Source of the DNA: Anaerolinea sp.
GTDB lineage: Bacteria > Chloroflexota > Anaerolineae > Anaerolineales > Anaerolineaceae
NCBI GenBank assembly: GCA_029975055.1
Contig: JARKPU010000058.1
Span: forward strand, 62,001 to 126,000
DNA: 64,000 nucleotides
Direction: 5' to 3'
Below the pieces are notes generated by a model. The model saw only the letters and a program-made list of their open reading frames with translations. It made no database searches and was not told where the DNA came from. A program made the position numbers and the translations under genes. This document shows, one piece after another, positions 43,727 to 51,778 of this stretch. Each line of letters begins with the position of its first letter. Positions within the stretch are counted from its first letter, which is position 1.

Positions 43727-44965
43727 TTATTTCTTGACGACAGCCGCACCGTCAGATGATTCGAGCTTGATGATGCGCTCTCGAATGGTATCGGTGAGGC
43801 TTTGAATGGTTTTCGCTACCGGCTGAGCTTTGTTATCGACCATGAAAGGTATCCCGCGATTGACTGCCCCGCCGACGATCTTTTCATCGAGCGGGATGGC
43901 TGCAGCCATCGGTTGACGCAGGCTTTCTCCAACCCGTTCCGGGGTGATGGCGATTTTCTTATCATAACGGTTCATCACGAACAAGATGCGGTCGCGCTTC
44001 CAGCCGACGGCATCTGCCAGTGAAAGGAAGAGGTTGGCGTTCTTGATGGAGGGGATATCCTGAGTCGTCACGAGGATGATCAGGTCGGAGATATCCAACG
44101 CGCTCTGAACGACATCGGTCAGGAAAGTGGCAGTATCGATGACAATATACGCGTAGATGCGGCGCAGGTACTCGATGAGCTTGCTGAATTGCTCGGCGCT
44201 CACTTTGTCGGCCATTTCGGGGCGCGGCGGGGCGGCGAGGATGTCAATTCCGCTTGGGCGGTGCGTGACCATCACTTCCTGCACGATCTCCGGGTCGAGT
44301 TCATCGGCACGGAGGGTCAGGTCAAGGACGGTATTCTTGCCCTGTTCGTTGAGGAAGACCGCGACGTCGCCGTATTGCAGGTTGGCGTCGATCAGCGCCA
44401 CCTGGTTGTCATCGGCTTTGAGCGCCACCGCCAGGTTGGTGGCGATGGTCGTGCAGCCGGTGCCGCCCTTGGGGCTGTACACGGCGATCACCCTTCCCTG
44501 GAAAGCCGGGTGAGCCGCCGCCGCCGGGCTGCCTTCGACGGGCGCCGCCGGGAAGGCCTGTGCGGCCTTCTTGCGCTCCTCATGGGCAAGCACGCCTGCC
44601 CGGCGGATGGCGTCGGTGAGTTCGTCAATCATCGGCGGCTTGGTGAGGAAATCTCGCGCGCCGGCGAGCATGGCTCTGCGCATGTAGCTCGGGTCGCCCT
44701 GAACGGAGAGGATAACCACCTGGACATAGGGAAGCTTGCGCTTCACCTCCTGGGTGGCGGTGATGCCGTCCATATCGGGCATGTTGATGTCCATGATGAT
44801 GACATCGGGCTTGTTTTGTTGAGCCTGTTCGATGGCCTCGCGACCGGTGCGCGCCGCGCCCACCACCTCGATGGCGGCGTCGAATTGCAGCATCCGGCGA
44901 ATATTCTCGCGAGTCTCTGCGATGTCGTCAACGATCAGAACCCGAATTTTCTCTTGGGCCGGCAT
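43727..44965 (-). CDS. tadZ: Tad pilus localisation protein TadZ/CpaE with response-regulator receiver
   Basis: TadZ/CpaE places the pilus machine in the cell through a ParA-like ATPase. The 412-aa protein has an N-terminal receiver domain with a complete phosphorylation site: acidic pair Asp13-Asp14 ([12 protein letters not shown]), acceptor Asp59 ([12 protein letters not shown]), Ser87 and Lys109 ([10 protein letters not shown]). The ATPase domain has the deviant Walker [21 protein letters not shown] and [20 protein letters not shown]. Many CpaE receivers are degenerate, so the intact site suggests control by a kinase. Start ATG 44965 has GGAG 5 bases upstream. Confidence 0.93.
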   Translation of the reverse strand: MPAQEKIRVLIVDDIAETRENIRRMLQFDAAIEVVGAARTGREAIEQAQQNKPDVIIMDINMPDMDGITATQEVKRKLPYVQVVILSVQGDPSYMRRAMLAGARDFLTKPPMIDELTDAIRRAGVLAHEERKKAAQAFPAAPVEGSPAAAAHPAFQGRVIAVYSPKGGTGCTTIATNLAVALKADDNQVALIDANLQYGDVAVFLNEQGKNTVLDLTLRADELDPEIVQEVMVTHRPSGIDILAAPPRPEMADKVSAEQFSKLIEYLRRIYAYIVIDTATFLTDVVQSALDISDLIILVTTQDIPSIKNANLFLSLADAVGWKRDRILFVMNRYDKKIAITPERVGESLRQPMAAAIPLDEKIVGGAVNRGIPFMVDNKAQPVAKTIQSLTDTIRERIIKLESSDGAAVVKK

Positions 44966-45068
44966 ACACACTCCATCCGAGTGATTAACTCATACACAGG
45001 CGCCCAGGTACCGGCACCTGTGATGGTTTACTTCAATTGGTCAGCGCTTCCCCGTTTATAGTAACACC

Positions 45069-46193
45069 TTATTGCGGTGTTGTGGGCGCAGCATTGCCCG
45101 TATCAGGGTATGGCGAAACGGTGGGCGGGAAGGTGTCCATGCGGGGTTCAAGCCCGTAGGGCAGCTTGGCCGGGTTGGGAATGTTGTACTGGTCCAGAAT
45201 GAACTGGAGCGTCACCGGTTCGGTGGAGACGCGCTGCGAATCTCCAGCGCTGCGCATAACCAGGTTGAGCTTCCCGCCTGCCAGGATGAGGTAATTCAAC
45301 GTGACTGCATCCTGCGGGGAGACCACCAGCGTCACCGTATCGGGCGCGACGATCTCAGGGGCGGTTTGTTCCTGCCCGGGGACGGGGGTCGGCGTGGCTG
45401 CACCGGTCTGCACCGCCTCACCGGGGAGCGGGAAGTCACCCACGTAAAGGACGATCGCATCCTGGATGAGCGTCTGACTCACCAGGCGCGGGCGCTGGGC
45501 TTCTGAAGGGATCACGTACACCGGCTGCCCGAGGGTGGGGTCCAGTTCGGTGCGGCCCGAAAGCCCATCGCTCTTCGAAATGGTTGCGGAAGACGCCACG
45601 GGGCCGCCTTCGCCGCTGGGCCCTGGAGCAATGACCAGCCCGGTGTTATTGGGCAGCTTGCTCTGGAAGCCCGGGTCGATATCGACCATCAGGAGCGAGA
45701 CGATCACGTTCACGTGGTCGCCCGCTTCGAGGCCGTATGCCACCGACGAGAGCTTGCTGACCGGGATCGGGATTGCCACCTGTCCGGGGGGAATCTGGAA
45801 CGCGGCCGGCGAATTTTTCATCGTCGGGTCTACCACCATGGCGGATGTGATCGGCGTGCGCGCGTCGATGTCAAACTTGGCGCGCTTACCCAACACCTGG
45901 TTGATGTCGGTGATAAACGCACCTTCCACCAGGTCTTTCTTGGGGTAGGGGATACCTGTCACCACCGCATCGGTGAATTCGGTGCCGCGGGTAATCGGCT
46001 GGACCGAGATCACGATGGTGATCATCTCCTCAACGGGCGTTGGCTCTGCGGCCGGTTCTTGAACCTGACCCTGCCCAAGCAGCTGGGCGGGTGATAAGAA
46101 CCGCATGACTGCCCACACGAGCACCAGCAGCAAGATGAGGATCAATGCAATAAAAATGAATACCCTCCCCCGGCGTCTCCCACCTGTTGCCAT
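45069..46193 (-). CDS. cpaB: Flp pilus assembly protein CpaB/RcpC
   Basis: CpaB/RcpC is a membrane-anchored envelope protein of Tad pili, with an SAF domain. The 374-aa protein has one N-terminal membrane segment (VFIFIALILILLLVLVWAVM, about residues 10-29). The SAF-like region follows (VSVQPITRGTEFTDAVVTGI, DIDARTPITSAMVV) and then the family block IPVSKLSSVAYGLEAGDHV. The C-terminal tail is Pro/Thr-rich. In diderm bacteria it works with the secretin RcpA/CpaC, which is absent here. GGAGGCTGAA lies before ATG 46193. It is the first gene of the main Tad operon, with a TATAAT at 46259-46264. Confidence 0.9.
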   Translation of the reverse strand: MATGGRRRGRVFIFIALILILLLVLVWAVMRFLSPAQLLGQGQVQEPAAEPTPVEEMITIVISVQPITRGTEFTDAVVTGIPYPKKDLVEGAFITDINQVLGKRAKFDIDARTPITSAMVVDPTMKNSPAAFQIPPGQVAIPIPVSKLSSVAYGLEAGDHVNVIVSLLMVDIDPGFQSKLPNNTGLVIAPGPSGEGGPVASSATISKSDGLSGRTELDPTLGQPVYVIPSEAQRPRLVSQTLIQDAIVLYVGDFPLPGEAVQTGAATPTPVPGQEQTAPEIVAPDTVTLVVSPQDAVTLNYLILAGGKLNLVMRSAGDSQRVSTEPVTLQFILDQYNIPNPAKLPYGLEPRMDTFPPTVSPYPDTGNAAPTTPQ

Positions 46194-46258
46194 TTCAGCC
46201 TCCAAAAGTGTATGTAGGGTTAGTTTTGGAATTATTCATAATAGCGAGTTTCAAGCTC

Positions 46259-46264
46259 ATTATA
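46259..46264 (-). promoter_or_regulatory. -10 box of the cpaB-tadZABC-comF-hpf operon
   Basis: Minus-strand TATAAT, with a weak -35 (TCAACC, 46282-46287) at 17 bp. The leader would be about 59 nt, ending in GGAGGCTGAA. Confidence 0.5.
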
Positions 46265-46347
46265 CGATAATTCCTTTCTTGGGTTGATCGTCACGATAGT
46301 CGAAGAGCATGGTTGCAATTAATTTGCCACTTTATTTCAGTTTTATT

Positions 46348-46378
46348 AAAAAAAGGCCCCGTTTCCAGAGCCTTTTTT
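46348..46378 (-). terminator. Terminator after flp copy 1
   Basis: AAAAAAGGC pairs with GCCTTTTTT around a short loop on the minus strand, ending in a T-run. It separates the first pilin gene from the cpaB operon. Confidence 0.8.
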
Positions 46379-46412
46379 GGGACTAAACAGGTGGTTGTGA
46401 TGGATCTTGAGG

Positions 46413-46559
46413 TTAGATCTGGTGAACGACGTTGCTAAAGATGTTGCCAATGGCGGGACCGAGCAACGCAAGAATAACGATGACGACGACAGCAACCAAA
46501 ACGAGAATAAGCGCGTACTCGACCAGGCCCTGACCTTTCTCTTTCGGAGCGAATAACAT
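46413..46559 (-). CDS. Flp-type pilin, copy 1 (48 aa)
   Basis: This is a major-pilin precursor of the Tad system. It is a 48-residue chain starting MLFAPKEKGQGLVEYALIL. The prepilin peptidase motif G-x4-E-Y is Gly9, Glu14 and Tyr15, so cleavage after Gly9 leaves a 39-residue mature pilin that is mostly one hydrophobic helix (VLVAVVVIVILALLG) with a short tail GNIFSNVVHQI. A GGAGGTG RBS lies before ATG 46559, and TATAAT is at 46610-46615. The mature sequence is identical to copy 2 although most codons differ. No prepilin peptidase gene is in the window. Confidence 0.93.
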   Translation of the reverse strand: MLFAPKEKGQGLVEYALILVLVAVVVIVILALLGPAIGNIFSNVVHQI

Positions 46560-46609
46560 GTTTTCACCTCCTTCCTTTCGTTGTTTGGCCGGTTTGTAAA
46601 CCTGACCTT

Positions 46610-46615
46610 ATTATA
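46610..46615 (-). promoter_or_regulatory. -10 box of flp copy 1
   Basis: Minus-strand TATAAT about 50 bp before the pilin start gives its own short transcript, ended by the terminator at 46348-46378. The 46616-46750 gap beyond it holds nothing else I can name. Confidence 0.55.
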
Positions 46616-46750
46616 TCTTTGCCAATCATAAATTCAACCGGTTTTACATTACAGGTACCTTACAGCTAAATGTGCAGTTGGATGGGTCATTCAGGCCATT
46701 TGTACCGTAGAAAGGATGGCGCTGCCGCTTGGGGGTTGTCGCATAGACTC

Positions 46751-46780
46751 AAAAAGGGCGCGGCTGGCCGCGCCCTTTTT
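46751..46780 (-). terminator. Terminator after flp copy 2
   Basis: AAAAAGGGCGCGG pairs with CCGCGCCCTTTTT around a 4-nt loop. It ends the second pilin transcript just before copy 1's promoter region. Confidence 0.88.
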
Positions 46781-46800
46781 GCTCAGTCATGAGCTTGCGG

Positions 46801-46947
46801 TTAAATCTGGTGAACGACGTTGCTGAAGATGTTGCCGATCGCCGGGCCGAGCAAGGCCAGGATGACGATCACGACCACGGCTACCAGTACCAGGATCAGC
46901 GCATATTCGACGAGCCCCTGGCCGCGTTCTTTCGGTGCAAACAACAT
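46801..46947 (-). CDS. Flp-type pilin, copy 2 (48 aa)
   Basis: This second pilin precursor differs from copy 1 only at residue 8 (Arg for Lys), inside the leader that is cut off after Gly9. It has the same G-x4-E-Y motif and the same 39-residue mature pilin. It uses fewer A/T-ending codons than copy 1 (10 against 17 of 48) and has its own promoter (TATAAT, 47003-47008), AGGAGGG RBS and terminator. The start MLFAPKER is chosen over an in-frame ATG 12 codons upstream because the RBS lies directly before it and copy 1 begins the same way. Confidence 0.93.
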   Translation of the reverse strand: MLFAPKERGQGLVEYALILVLVAVVVIVILALLGPAIGNIFSNVVHQI

Positions 46948-47002
46948 ATTTCCCTCCTTGAAAAATAAGAAAAAGATCTTCATATTGAATGAAGTTGACC
47001 TG

Positions 47003-47008
47003 ATTATA
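47003..47008 (-). promoter_or_regulatory. -10 box of flp copy 2
   Basis: Minus-strand TATAAT with a weak -35 (TTCATC, 47026-47031) 17 bp away; leader of about 48 nt. The 46948-47297 gap holds this promoter, the plus-strand promoter at 47139-47167 and repeat copy B. Confidence 0.55.
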
Positions 47009-47138
47009 GCGTTTCGTCTTCCATGGATGAAGTTGATGGCTCATTTTGTTGTGAAGTTGAAATGGTCAACTCCTGCGCTGCGCACCATCGAAGCGCAGGA
47101 ATATTGACAACACCTTGATAGGATCAGTCCAGGTTTTG

Positions 47139-47167
47139 TTGTTCTCTTGATTAATACCGGCTATAAT
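47139..47167 (+). promoter_or_regulatory. Promoter of the 47298-48935 unit
   Basis: -35 TTGTTC (47139-47144), 17-bp spacer, -10 TATAAT (47162-47167). The leader of about 124 nt contains the palindromic repeat at 47220-47263. Confidence 0.7.
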
Positions 47168-47219
47168 CAATTCGGACGTTGGAACACGAGAAATGAATGC
47201 CAATCCGACAGTGCTTCGA

Positions 47220-47263
47220 TTTTTCCGTAAGTTCTGGGGCACGCCCCACAATTTACAGAAAAT
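47220..47263. repeat. Palindromic intergenic repeat, copy B
   Basis: The right arm GCCCCACAATTTACAGAAAA with its flank GATACACA is identical to copy A. The left arm is diverged (TTCCGTAAGTTCTGGGGC). It lies within the leader of the 47298 gene. Confidence 0.75.
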
Positions 47264-47297
47264 GATACACACGATCGCCAATCCATAAGGAGGAACC

Positions 47298-47840
47298 ATG
47301 AGCGATTTACTCGGACGAGTGATGGACGAGCAGGATATATTCAAGAAATTGCTGGGGAAAATTCCCGGGTTCAAAGGCTATGTGGATCGGAACAACCGCC
47401 GGTCGGCCGATAAGCTGCTGCGTGAGACGATTGCCAGCCGCTTCGATGCCCTGGGCCAGCGTGTTTCGGCGCTCCAGAGAGATTTGATCAGCCAGGGGGG
47501 GCTGGCCTGGGTGGACGACCTGGAGGCCGCGGCAATCAAGCTCCGCACCTTCACCGACCGCGTCCGCACTGCCTCCTATGGATATGCCGGGTTCTTTGAT
47601 GCTGTCAAGATTAATTCCGAAGAACTCGCCAGCATCTATCAATATGACCTGTCTCTGATGGAAGCCGGGGATGAGGTCGAACGGGGAATCGACAATGTCG
47701 AAGCCTCCATCGGCACTGACGGGCTTGCCGCCGCCATCCGCAACCTGACGTCGCTGGCCCAAAAGAGTGTGGAAGCTTTCGATAAACGCGCCGAGGTGAT
47801 TCTCACCGGCGCGAGCGGCGATCAACCGGCTTCGTCCTGA
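47298..47840 (+). CDS. Hypothetical protein, 180 aa, partner of SPFH gene
   Basis: I do not recognise this family. The protein appears all-helical and soluble (FKKLLGKIPGFKGYVDRNNR, RFDALGQRVSALQRDLISQ, AAIRNLTSLAQKSVEAFDKR), with a conserved-looking middle RTASYGYAGFFDAVKIN and an acidic stretch MEAGDEVERGIDNVEASI. There is no signal peptide or membrane segment. AAGGAGG lies 5 bases before ATG 47298. A good promoter lies 130 bp upstream. The SPFH-HTH gene begins 42 bp later, so the two probably form one operon and may act together at the membrane. Confidence 0.75.
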   Translation: MSDLLGRVMDEQDIFKKLLGKIPGFKGYVDRNNRRSADKLLRETIASRFDALGQRVSALQRDLISQGGLAWVDDLEAAAIKLRTFTDRVRTASYGYAGFFDAVKINSEELASIYQYDLSLMEAGDEVERGIDNVEASIGTDGLAAAIRNLTSLAQKSVEAFDKRAEVILTGASGDQPASS

Positions 47841-47882
47841 GGATCGATCTGAGAAGCCCATATAACAGGAAGTTGAGGGAAA

Positions 47883-48935
47883 ATGGCCCGAATCTTTGAT
47901 GTCGTTGAATATCCAAGCGAGATGATGGATGAGATCGTCCATCGCTTCCCTGAGACGGGGGTCGCCGATCTGCGCTTTGGCTCGCAGGTCATCGTCCGCG
48001 AGGCGCAGCGCGCCGTATTCTTCCGCGATGGGCACGCGCTGGATGTGCTCGGCCCCGGCCGGCACACCATCAGCACGGCGAACGTCCCGCTGTTGACCGA
48101 CCTGGTCGGCAAGGCATTTGGCGACCGCACCCCCTTCACGGCCGAGGTTTACTACGTCTCCATGCGCGAGTTTGCCGACCGTAAATGGGGCACCCCGCAG
48201 CCGATCCTGGTGCGCAACCCGGGCATGGGGCTTGGCGTGGCACTCTTGCAGGGCTTTGGCAGCTACAGCTTCCAGGTGCGCGACCCGCAGCAGTTCGTGA
48301 CGCAGATTGTCGGCTCGCAGGGCATGTATCGCACCGGCGATATCGAGAACCGCCTGCGCACAATGCTGCTCTCGAAGCTGCAAGACCTGCTCGGTGAGAC
48401 CGCTGCCAAAAACAGCGTGGCAGAATTGATCGGCCTGACCGAGGAAATCGGCGCGGGCGTGCGCGCCAAAGCGCAGGATGACTTTGCCGCCATTGGCCTG
48501 ACGCTGAAGAGCTTTTACATTGCCAACCTGAAGCCCTCGGATAAATCGGCTGAAGAGCTGCGGCAGATGGGCCTGCTGGACATGACCACCTACACTCAAT
48601 TGCAGGCCGCAGACGCGATGCGCGACGCGGCCCAGAATCCGAGCGGCGGCGCCGGGTTGACGGCCGGGATTGGCGCAGGCCTGGGCATCGGCAATGTGCT
48701 GACCAACACGCTGCAGGGCGCCAACCAGCCCGGCGGCGGGGCTGCCGGCGGGGGCGCTGCCCGGGCCGCCGCGGCCATCCCCGATGTGATGACCCCGGCC
48801 GAGGCTGCCGCCATCCTCAAAGTTTCGGAGGAAGATGTGGTGGCAGCGATCAACGCCGGCGACTTGAAGGCCCGGAAGATCGGGAATGCCTTCCGGATCA
48901 GCAAAGAGGCTCTGGAAGCCTTCTTGAAAGGCTAG
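47883..48935 (+). CDS. SPFH-domain protein with C-terminal excisionase-type helix-turn-helix
   Basis: The 350-aa protein resembles the SPFH/virion-core-like (YdjI) group at its N-terminus: MARIFDVVEYPSEMMDEIVH, FGSQVIVREAQRAVFFRDGH, LGPGRHTISTANVPLLTDLV, YFVS-type VYYVSMREFADRKWGTPQPI. The SPFH core ends near residue 225, and a Gly/Ala/Pro-rich linker follows. The last 50 residues form an excisionase/MerR-like helix-turn-helix (MTPAEAAAILKVSEEDVVAA, AGDLKARKIGNAFRISKEAL). SPFH proteins usually scaffold membrane microdomains, and no transmembrane segment is visible here. In Chloroflexota and related genomes this HTH may serve as a binding module rather than a DNA binder. Confidence 0.85.
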   Translation: MARIFDVVEYPSEMMDEIVHRFPETGVADLRFGSQVIVREAQRAVFFRDGHALDVLGPGRHTISTANVPLLTDLVGKAFGDRTPFTAEVYYVSMREFADRKWGTPQPILVRNPGMGLGVALLQGFGSYSFQVRDPQQFVTQIVGSQGMYRTGDIENRLRTMLLSKLQDLLGETAAKNSVAELIGLTEEIGAGVRAKAQDDFAAIGLTLKSFYIANLKPSDKSAEELRQMGLLDMTTYTQLQAADAMRDAAQNPSGGAGLTAGIGAGLGIGNVLTNTLQGANQPGGGAAGGGAARAAAAIPDVMTPAEAAAILKVSEEDVVAAINAGDLKARKIGNAFRISKEALEAFLKG

Positions 48936-48944
48936 ACATGAAAA

Positions 48945-48973
48945 TGGGTGGTGAAAACCACCCATAATTTTTT
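48945..48973 (+). terminator. Terminator after the SPFH-HTH gene
   Basis: TGGGTGGT and ACCACCCA close over a GAAA tetraloop, followed by TAATTTTTT. It ends the 47298-48935 transcript. Confidence 0.88.
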
Positions 48974-49077
48974 CCATCAGGCCGCTTCAGGTGGCCTGAA
49001 TTTATGATATAAATAATGCTGTTTGTCTTTGATTGACCGTTCAGCGACGCTGTGTTTACATCTCTTCTGGGAGCGGC

Positions 49078-50220
49078 ATGAAACTTCACGAGTATCAATC
49101 CAAGCAGTTGTTCAATAAATATGGCATCCCCATTCCGCGCGGGCGCATCACCACCGAGGCCAGCGAGGCCAAGCATTTTGCCGAGGAAATGGGCGGGCGT
49201 GTGGTGATCAAAGCGCAGGTGCTGGTGGGCGGACGTGGAAAGGCCGGGGGCATCCGGCTGGCGCGCACGCCCAAGGAAGCCGAAGAACTGGCGGCGATGA
49301 TCCTGGGCATGGAGCTCAAGGGCCTGCCGGTGCGCAAAATCCTCGTCGATGAAGCGGTGAACATCACCAAGGAAATCTATCTCGGAATCACCAACGACCG
49401 GGCGGCCCGCAGGCCGGTGATGATGGCTTCGGCGGCCGGCGGCGTGGATATCGAGGAAGTGGCGCGCACTTCGCCTGAGAAGATCATCAAGATTCACATC
49501 GACCCGCTGCTCGGCCTGCGCGATTATCAGGCCCGCGACCTGGCCGTTGGGATCGACCTTCCGCGCATGCTGTGGCGCTCCTTCAGCGACATTGCCCACA
49601 ACCTGTGGGTTGCCTACCAGGCCAACGATGCTTCGCTTGCCGAGATCAATCCGTTGGTCATCACATCGGAACAGCGCCTGCTGGCGCTGGACGGCAAGAT
49701 GGTGGTGGATGACAATGCGCTCTTCCGCCACCCCGACCTGAACGAAATGCGCGACCTGGATGTGGAAGACTGGGCCGAGGTGGAGGCGCGCAAGTTTGGG
49801 CTGTCTTACATCAGCCTGCAGGGTGAGATCGGCTGCATGGTCAACGGAGCCGGGCTGGCGATGGCGACGATGGATATCATCAAGCTGAGCGGTGGCGAAC
49901 CGGCCAACTTCCTGGATATCGGCGGCGGGGCAGGCTCCGAAAAGGTCGCCGCCGCGCTGCGCATCATCCTGGCAGATGCCAACGTCAAAGCCGTGCTGTT
50001 CAACATTTTTGGCGGGATCACCCGCTGTGACGAAGTGGCCCGCGGCATCCTGGCGGCCCTGGCCGATGTGAAGACGCATGTGCCCATGGTGGTGCGGCTG
50101 GTGGGCACCAACGCCGAGGAGGGACGCAAGATCCTGGCGGACGCCCAGATGGCCACCGCCGAAACCTTGCTCGAAGCTGCTCAGAAAGCTGTGGCGATCG
50201 CGAAAGGGGCATCCGCATGA
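49078..50220 (+). CDS. sucC: Succinyl-CoA ligase, beta subunit
   Basis: SucC with SucD converts succinyl-CoA to succinate with formation of ATP or GTP in the citric acid cycle. The 380-aa ATP-grasp protein begins [20 protein letters not shown] and contains [60 protein letters not shown] and the C-terminal CoA-ligase block [20 protein letters not shown] and [16 protein letters not shown]. Start ATG 49078 has GGGAGCGGC before it; an upstream in-frame ATG at 49033 has no such site. Its stop overlaps the sucD start (ATGA). Confidence 0.97.
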   Translation: MKLHEYQSKQLFNKYGIPIPRGRITTEASEAKHFAEEMGGRVVIKAQVLVGGRGKAGGIRLARTPKEAEELAAMILGMELKGLPVRKILVDEAVNITKEIYLGITNDRAARRPVMMASAAGGVDIEEVARTSPEKIIKIHIDPLLGLRDYQARDLAVGIDLPRMLWRSFSDIAHNLWVAYQANDASLAEINPLVITSEQRLLALDGKMVVDDNALFRHPDLNEMRDLDVEDWAEVEARKFGLSYISLQGEIGCMVNGAGLAMATMDIIKLSGGEPANFLDIGGGAGSEKVAAALRIILADANVKAVLFNIFGGITRCDEVARGILAALADVKTHVPMVVRLVGTNAEEGRKILADAQMATAETLLEAAQKAVAIAKGASA

Positions 50221-51083
50221 GCATCCTGGTCAACAAAAACACACGTCTCATCGTTCAAGGGGTGACCGGCAACGAAGGCCTGTTCCATACCACCCAGATG
50301 GTGCTGTATGGCACCAATGTGGTGGCGGGGGTGACCCCCGGCAAGGGCGGCGAATGGGTTCTGGATGGGAAAATCCCGATCTTCGACACGGTGCGCGCCG
50401 CCCGCGATACCACCGGCGCCAATGCCAGCGTAATCTTCGTTCCGGCGCGCTCGGCCCCCGATGCCATCCTCGAAGCCGCCGATGCCGGGATCGAGCTGGT
50501 GGTGTGCATCACCGAAGGCGTGCCCGTGCTGGATATGATGCGCGTGCGCGCCTACCTGGATACGCGCGGCGTGCGCCTGATCGGTCCCAACTGCCCCGGT
50601 TTGCTGACCCCCGGCGAGTGCAAGGTGGGGATCATTCCCAACAATATCTCTATTCCGGGCAACATCGGCATCGTCTCGCGCTCGGGGACACTCACCTATG
50701 AGGTGCTTTATGCGCTCAAGAACAGCGGCAAGGGCGCCAGCACGTGCGTGGGGATCGGCGGCGACCCGGTCAACGGCACCAATTTTATCGATGTGCTCGA
50801 ACTTTTCGAAGCCGACCCGCACACCGACCAGGTGGTGATGATCGGCGAAATTGGCGGAACGGACGAAGAACGCGCAGCGGATTTCATCACCCGTAAAATG
50901 ACCAAGCCCGTGGTGGGCTTCATCGCCGGTCAGTCGGCACCCCCCGGCAAGCGCATGGGCCACGCCGGGGCGATCATCGAAGGCGGGGCCGGCACGGCCA
51001 AGGATAAGATCCGCGCGCTGGAAGCGGCAGGTGTGCGCGTGGCGCGCCACCCGGAGGAAATCCCCCAACTGCTTGCCAGCTAA
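50217..51083 (+). CDS. sucD: Succinyl-CoA ligase, alpha subunit
   Basis: SucD binds CoA and carries the phosphohistidine of succinyl-CoA ligase. The 288-aa protein has the CoA-binding Rossmann part ([36 protein letters not shown]), [36 protein letters not shown] and the catalytic His in [20 protein letters not shown]. The start codon overlaps the sucC stop, so translation is coupled and the two subunits are made together. Confidence 0.97.
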   Translation: MSILVNKNTRLIVQGVTGNEGLFHTTQMVLYGTNVVAGVTPGKGGEWVLDGKIPIFDTVRAARDTTGANASVIFVPARSAPDAILEAADAGIELVVCITEGVPVLDMMRVRAYLDTRGVRLIGPNCPGLLTPGECKVGIIPNNISIPGNIGIVSRSGTLTYEVLYALKNSGKGASTCVGIGGDPVNGTNFIDVLELFEADPHTDQVVMIGEIGGTDEERAADFITRKMTKPVVGFIAGQSAPPGKRMGHAGAIIEGGAGTAKDKIRALEAAGVRVARHPEEIPQLLAS

Positions 51084-51111
51084 GCAAATGCCGGTGGTGT
51101 GTGTCTTAAAC

Positions 51112-51145
51112 CTGTGATTTGTGGGGTTTGCCCCACAAATCACAG
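51112..51145. repeat. Palindromic intergenic repeat, copy C
   Basis: Perfect 15-bp arms (CTGTGATTTGTGGGG and its complement) around TTTG. The core GTGGGG..CCCCAC is shared with copies A and B. It lies between sucD and its terminator. Confidence 0.7.
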
Positions 51146-51168
51146 AAATAAAGTCGAAGCACGGTCCA

Positions 51169-51223
51169 AAAGCATCAGGGCCGAAGACGGCGCAGGCGCG
51201 CCATGGATCGGCCCTGATGCTTT
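51169..51223. terminator. Bidirectional intrinsic terminator
   Basis: AAAGCATCAGGGCCGA pairs with TCGGCCCTGATGCTTT around a 23-nt loop, between converging sucD and acpP. Confidence 0.8.
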
Positions 51224-51251
51224 CTAATTTCAGATGAGTGGAAGCGGACGC

Positions 51252-51488
51252 TTAGCTCTTATGCGCGTCGATGTAGTTGACGGCATCGGCGACGGTGCGA
51301 ATCGCGCGGGCATCTTCATCGCTGATGTTCATGCCGAACTTCTCGCAGAAGCCGTCGATCAGGAAGAACTGGTCCATCGAATCGGCTTTGAGGTCCTCAA
51401 CGAAGCGGGTATCCATGCTGATGCCGTCGCCATCGATTTTCATCACGTCCATAATGACTGCTTTGACGTCCTCAAACGTAGCGCTCAT
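51252..51488 (-). CDS. acpP: Acyl carrier protein
   Basis: ACP carries acyl chains on a phosphopantetheine arm in lipid synthesis. The 78-aa protein has the prosthetic-group serine Ser37 in LKADSMDQFFLIDGFCEKFG and an acidic helix 2. Helix 3 includes AIRTVADAVNYIDAHKS. The residue after DS is Met rather than the more common Leu. No fatty-acid synthesis genes are next to it. It has its own strong promoter (TTGACA, 16 bp, TACAAT) and a GGAGGC RBS. Confidence 0.95.
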   Translation of the reverse strand: MSATFEDVKAVIMDVMKIDGDGISMDTRFVEDLKADSMDQFFLIDGFCEKFGMNISDEDARAIRTVADAVNYIDAHKS

Positions 51489-51533
51489 GCCTGGCCTCCA
51501 AATGCATTAATGTCTTGGGATGATTACGCTTGA

Positions 51534-51561
51534 ATTGTAACTTGACTGGGTGATCTGTCAA
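51534..51561 (-). promoter_or_regulatory. Promoter of acpP
   Basis: Minus-strand consensus -35 TTGACA (51556-51561), 16-bp spacer and -10 TACAAT (51534-51539). Leader about 38 nt. The rest of the 51489-51778 gap is C-rich sequence with no gene and, at its end, the promoter of the isomerase gene (TATACT, 51754-51759). Confidence 0.75.
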
Positions 51562-51778
51562 GTGCAGGGAAAAGATCAAAACCGCTTCGCTTTTTGGAAG
51601 AAAGGAGCAGTTTCCGCCCCCTTTCCCTTCGTGCTGCGCTTCGAGCACCCGTAGAGATGTGGACAGGGCGAGGGAGGGTGAGGGCTCTTTGCCGCAATTC
51701 GGCTCAGCGTGCCCTTGCAGCCCCGGCTGCTTTGAGGGCCGGGCGCTCTCTGGTATACTCACGCTAGAGGATGTTCTC

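Noticed and set aside
46413..46947. Recent tandem duplication or assembly repeat of the flp genes
   Set aside because: The two copies differ at 29 of 48 codons and have different promoters and terminators, so they are neither an assembly artefact nor a recent copy.
47307..48977. 556-codon minus-strand frame opposite the 47298 and SPFH genes
   Set aside because: The plus-strand genes have RBS, promoter, terminator and SPFH/HTH motifs; the antisense frame has none and spans both genes and the gap between them.
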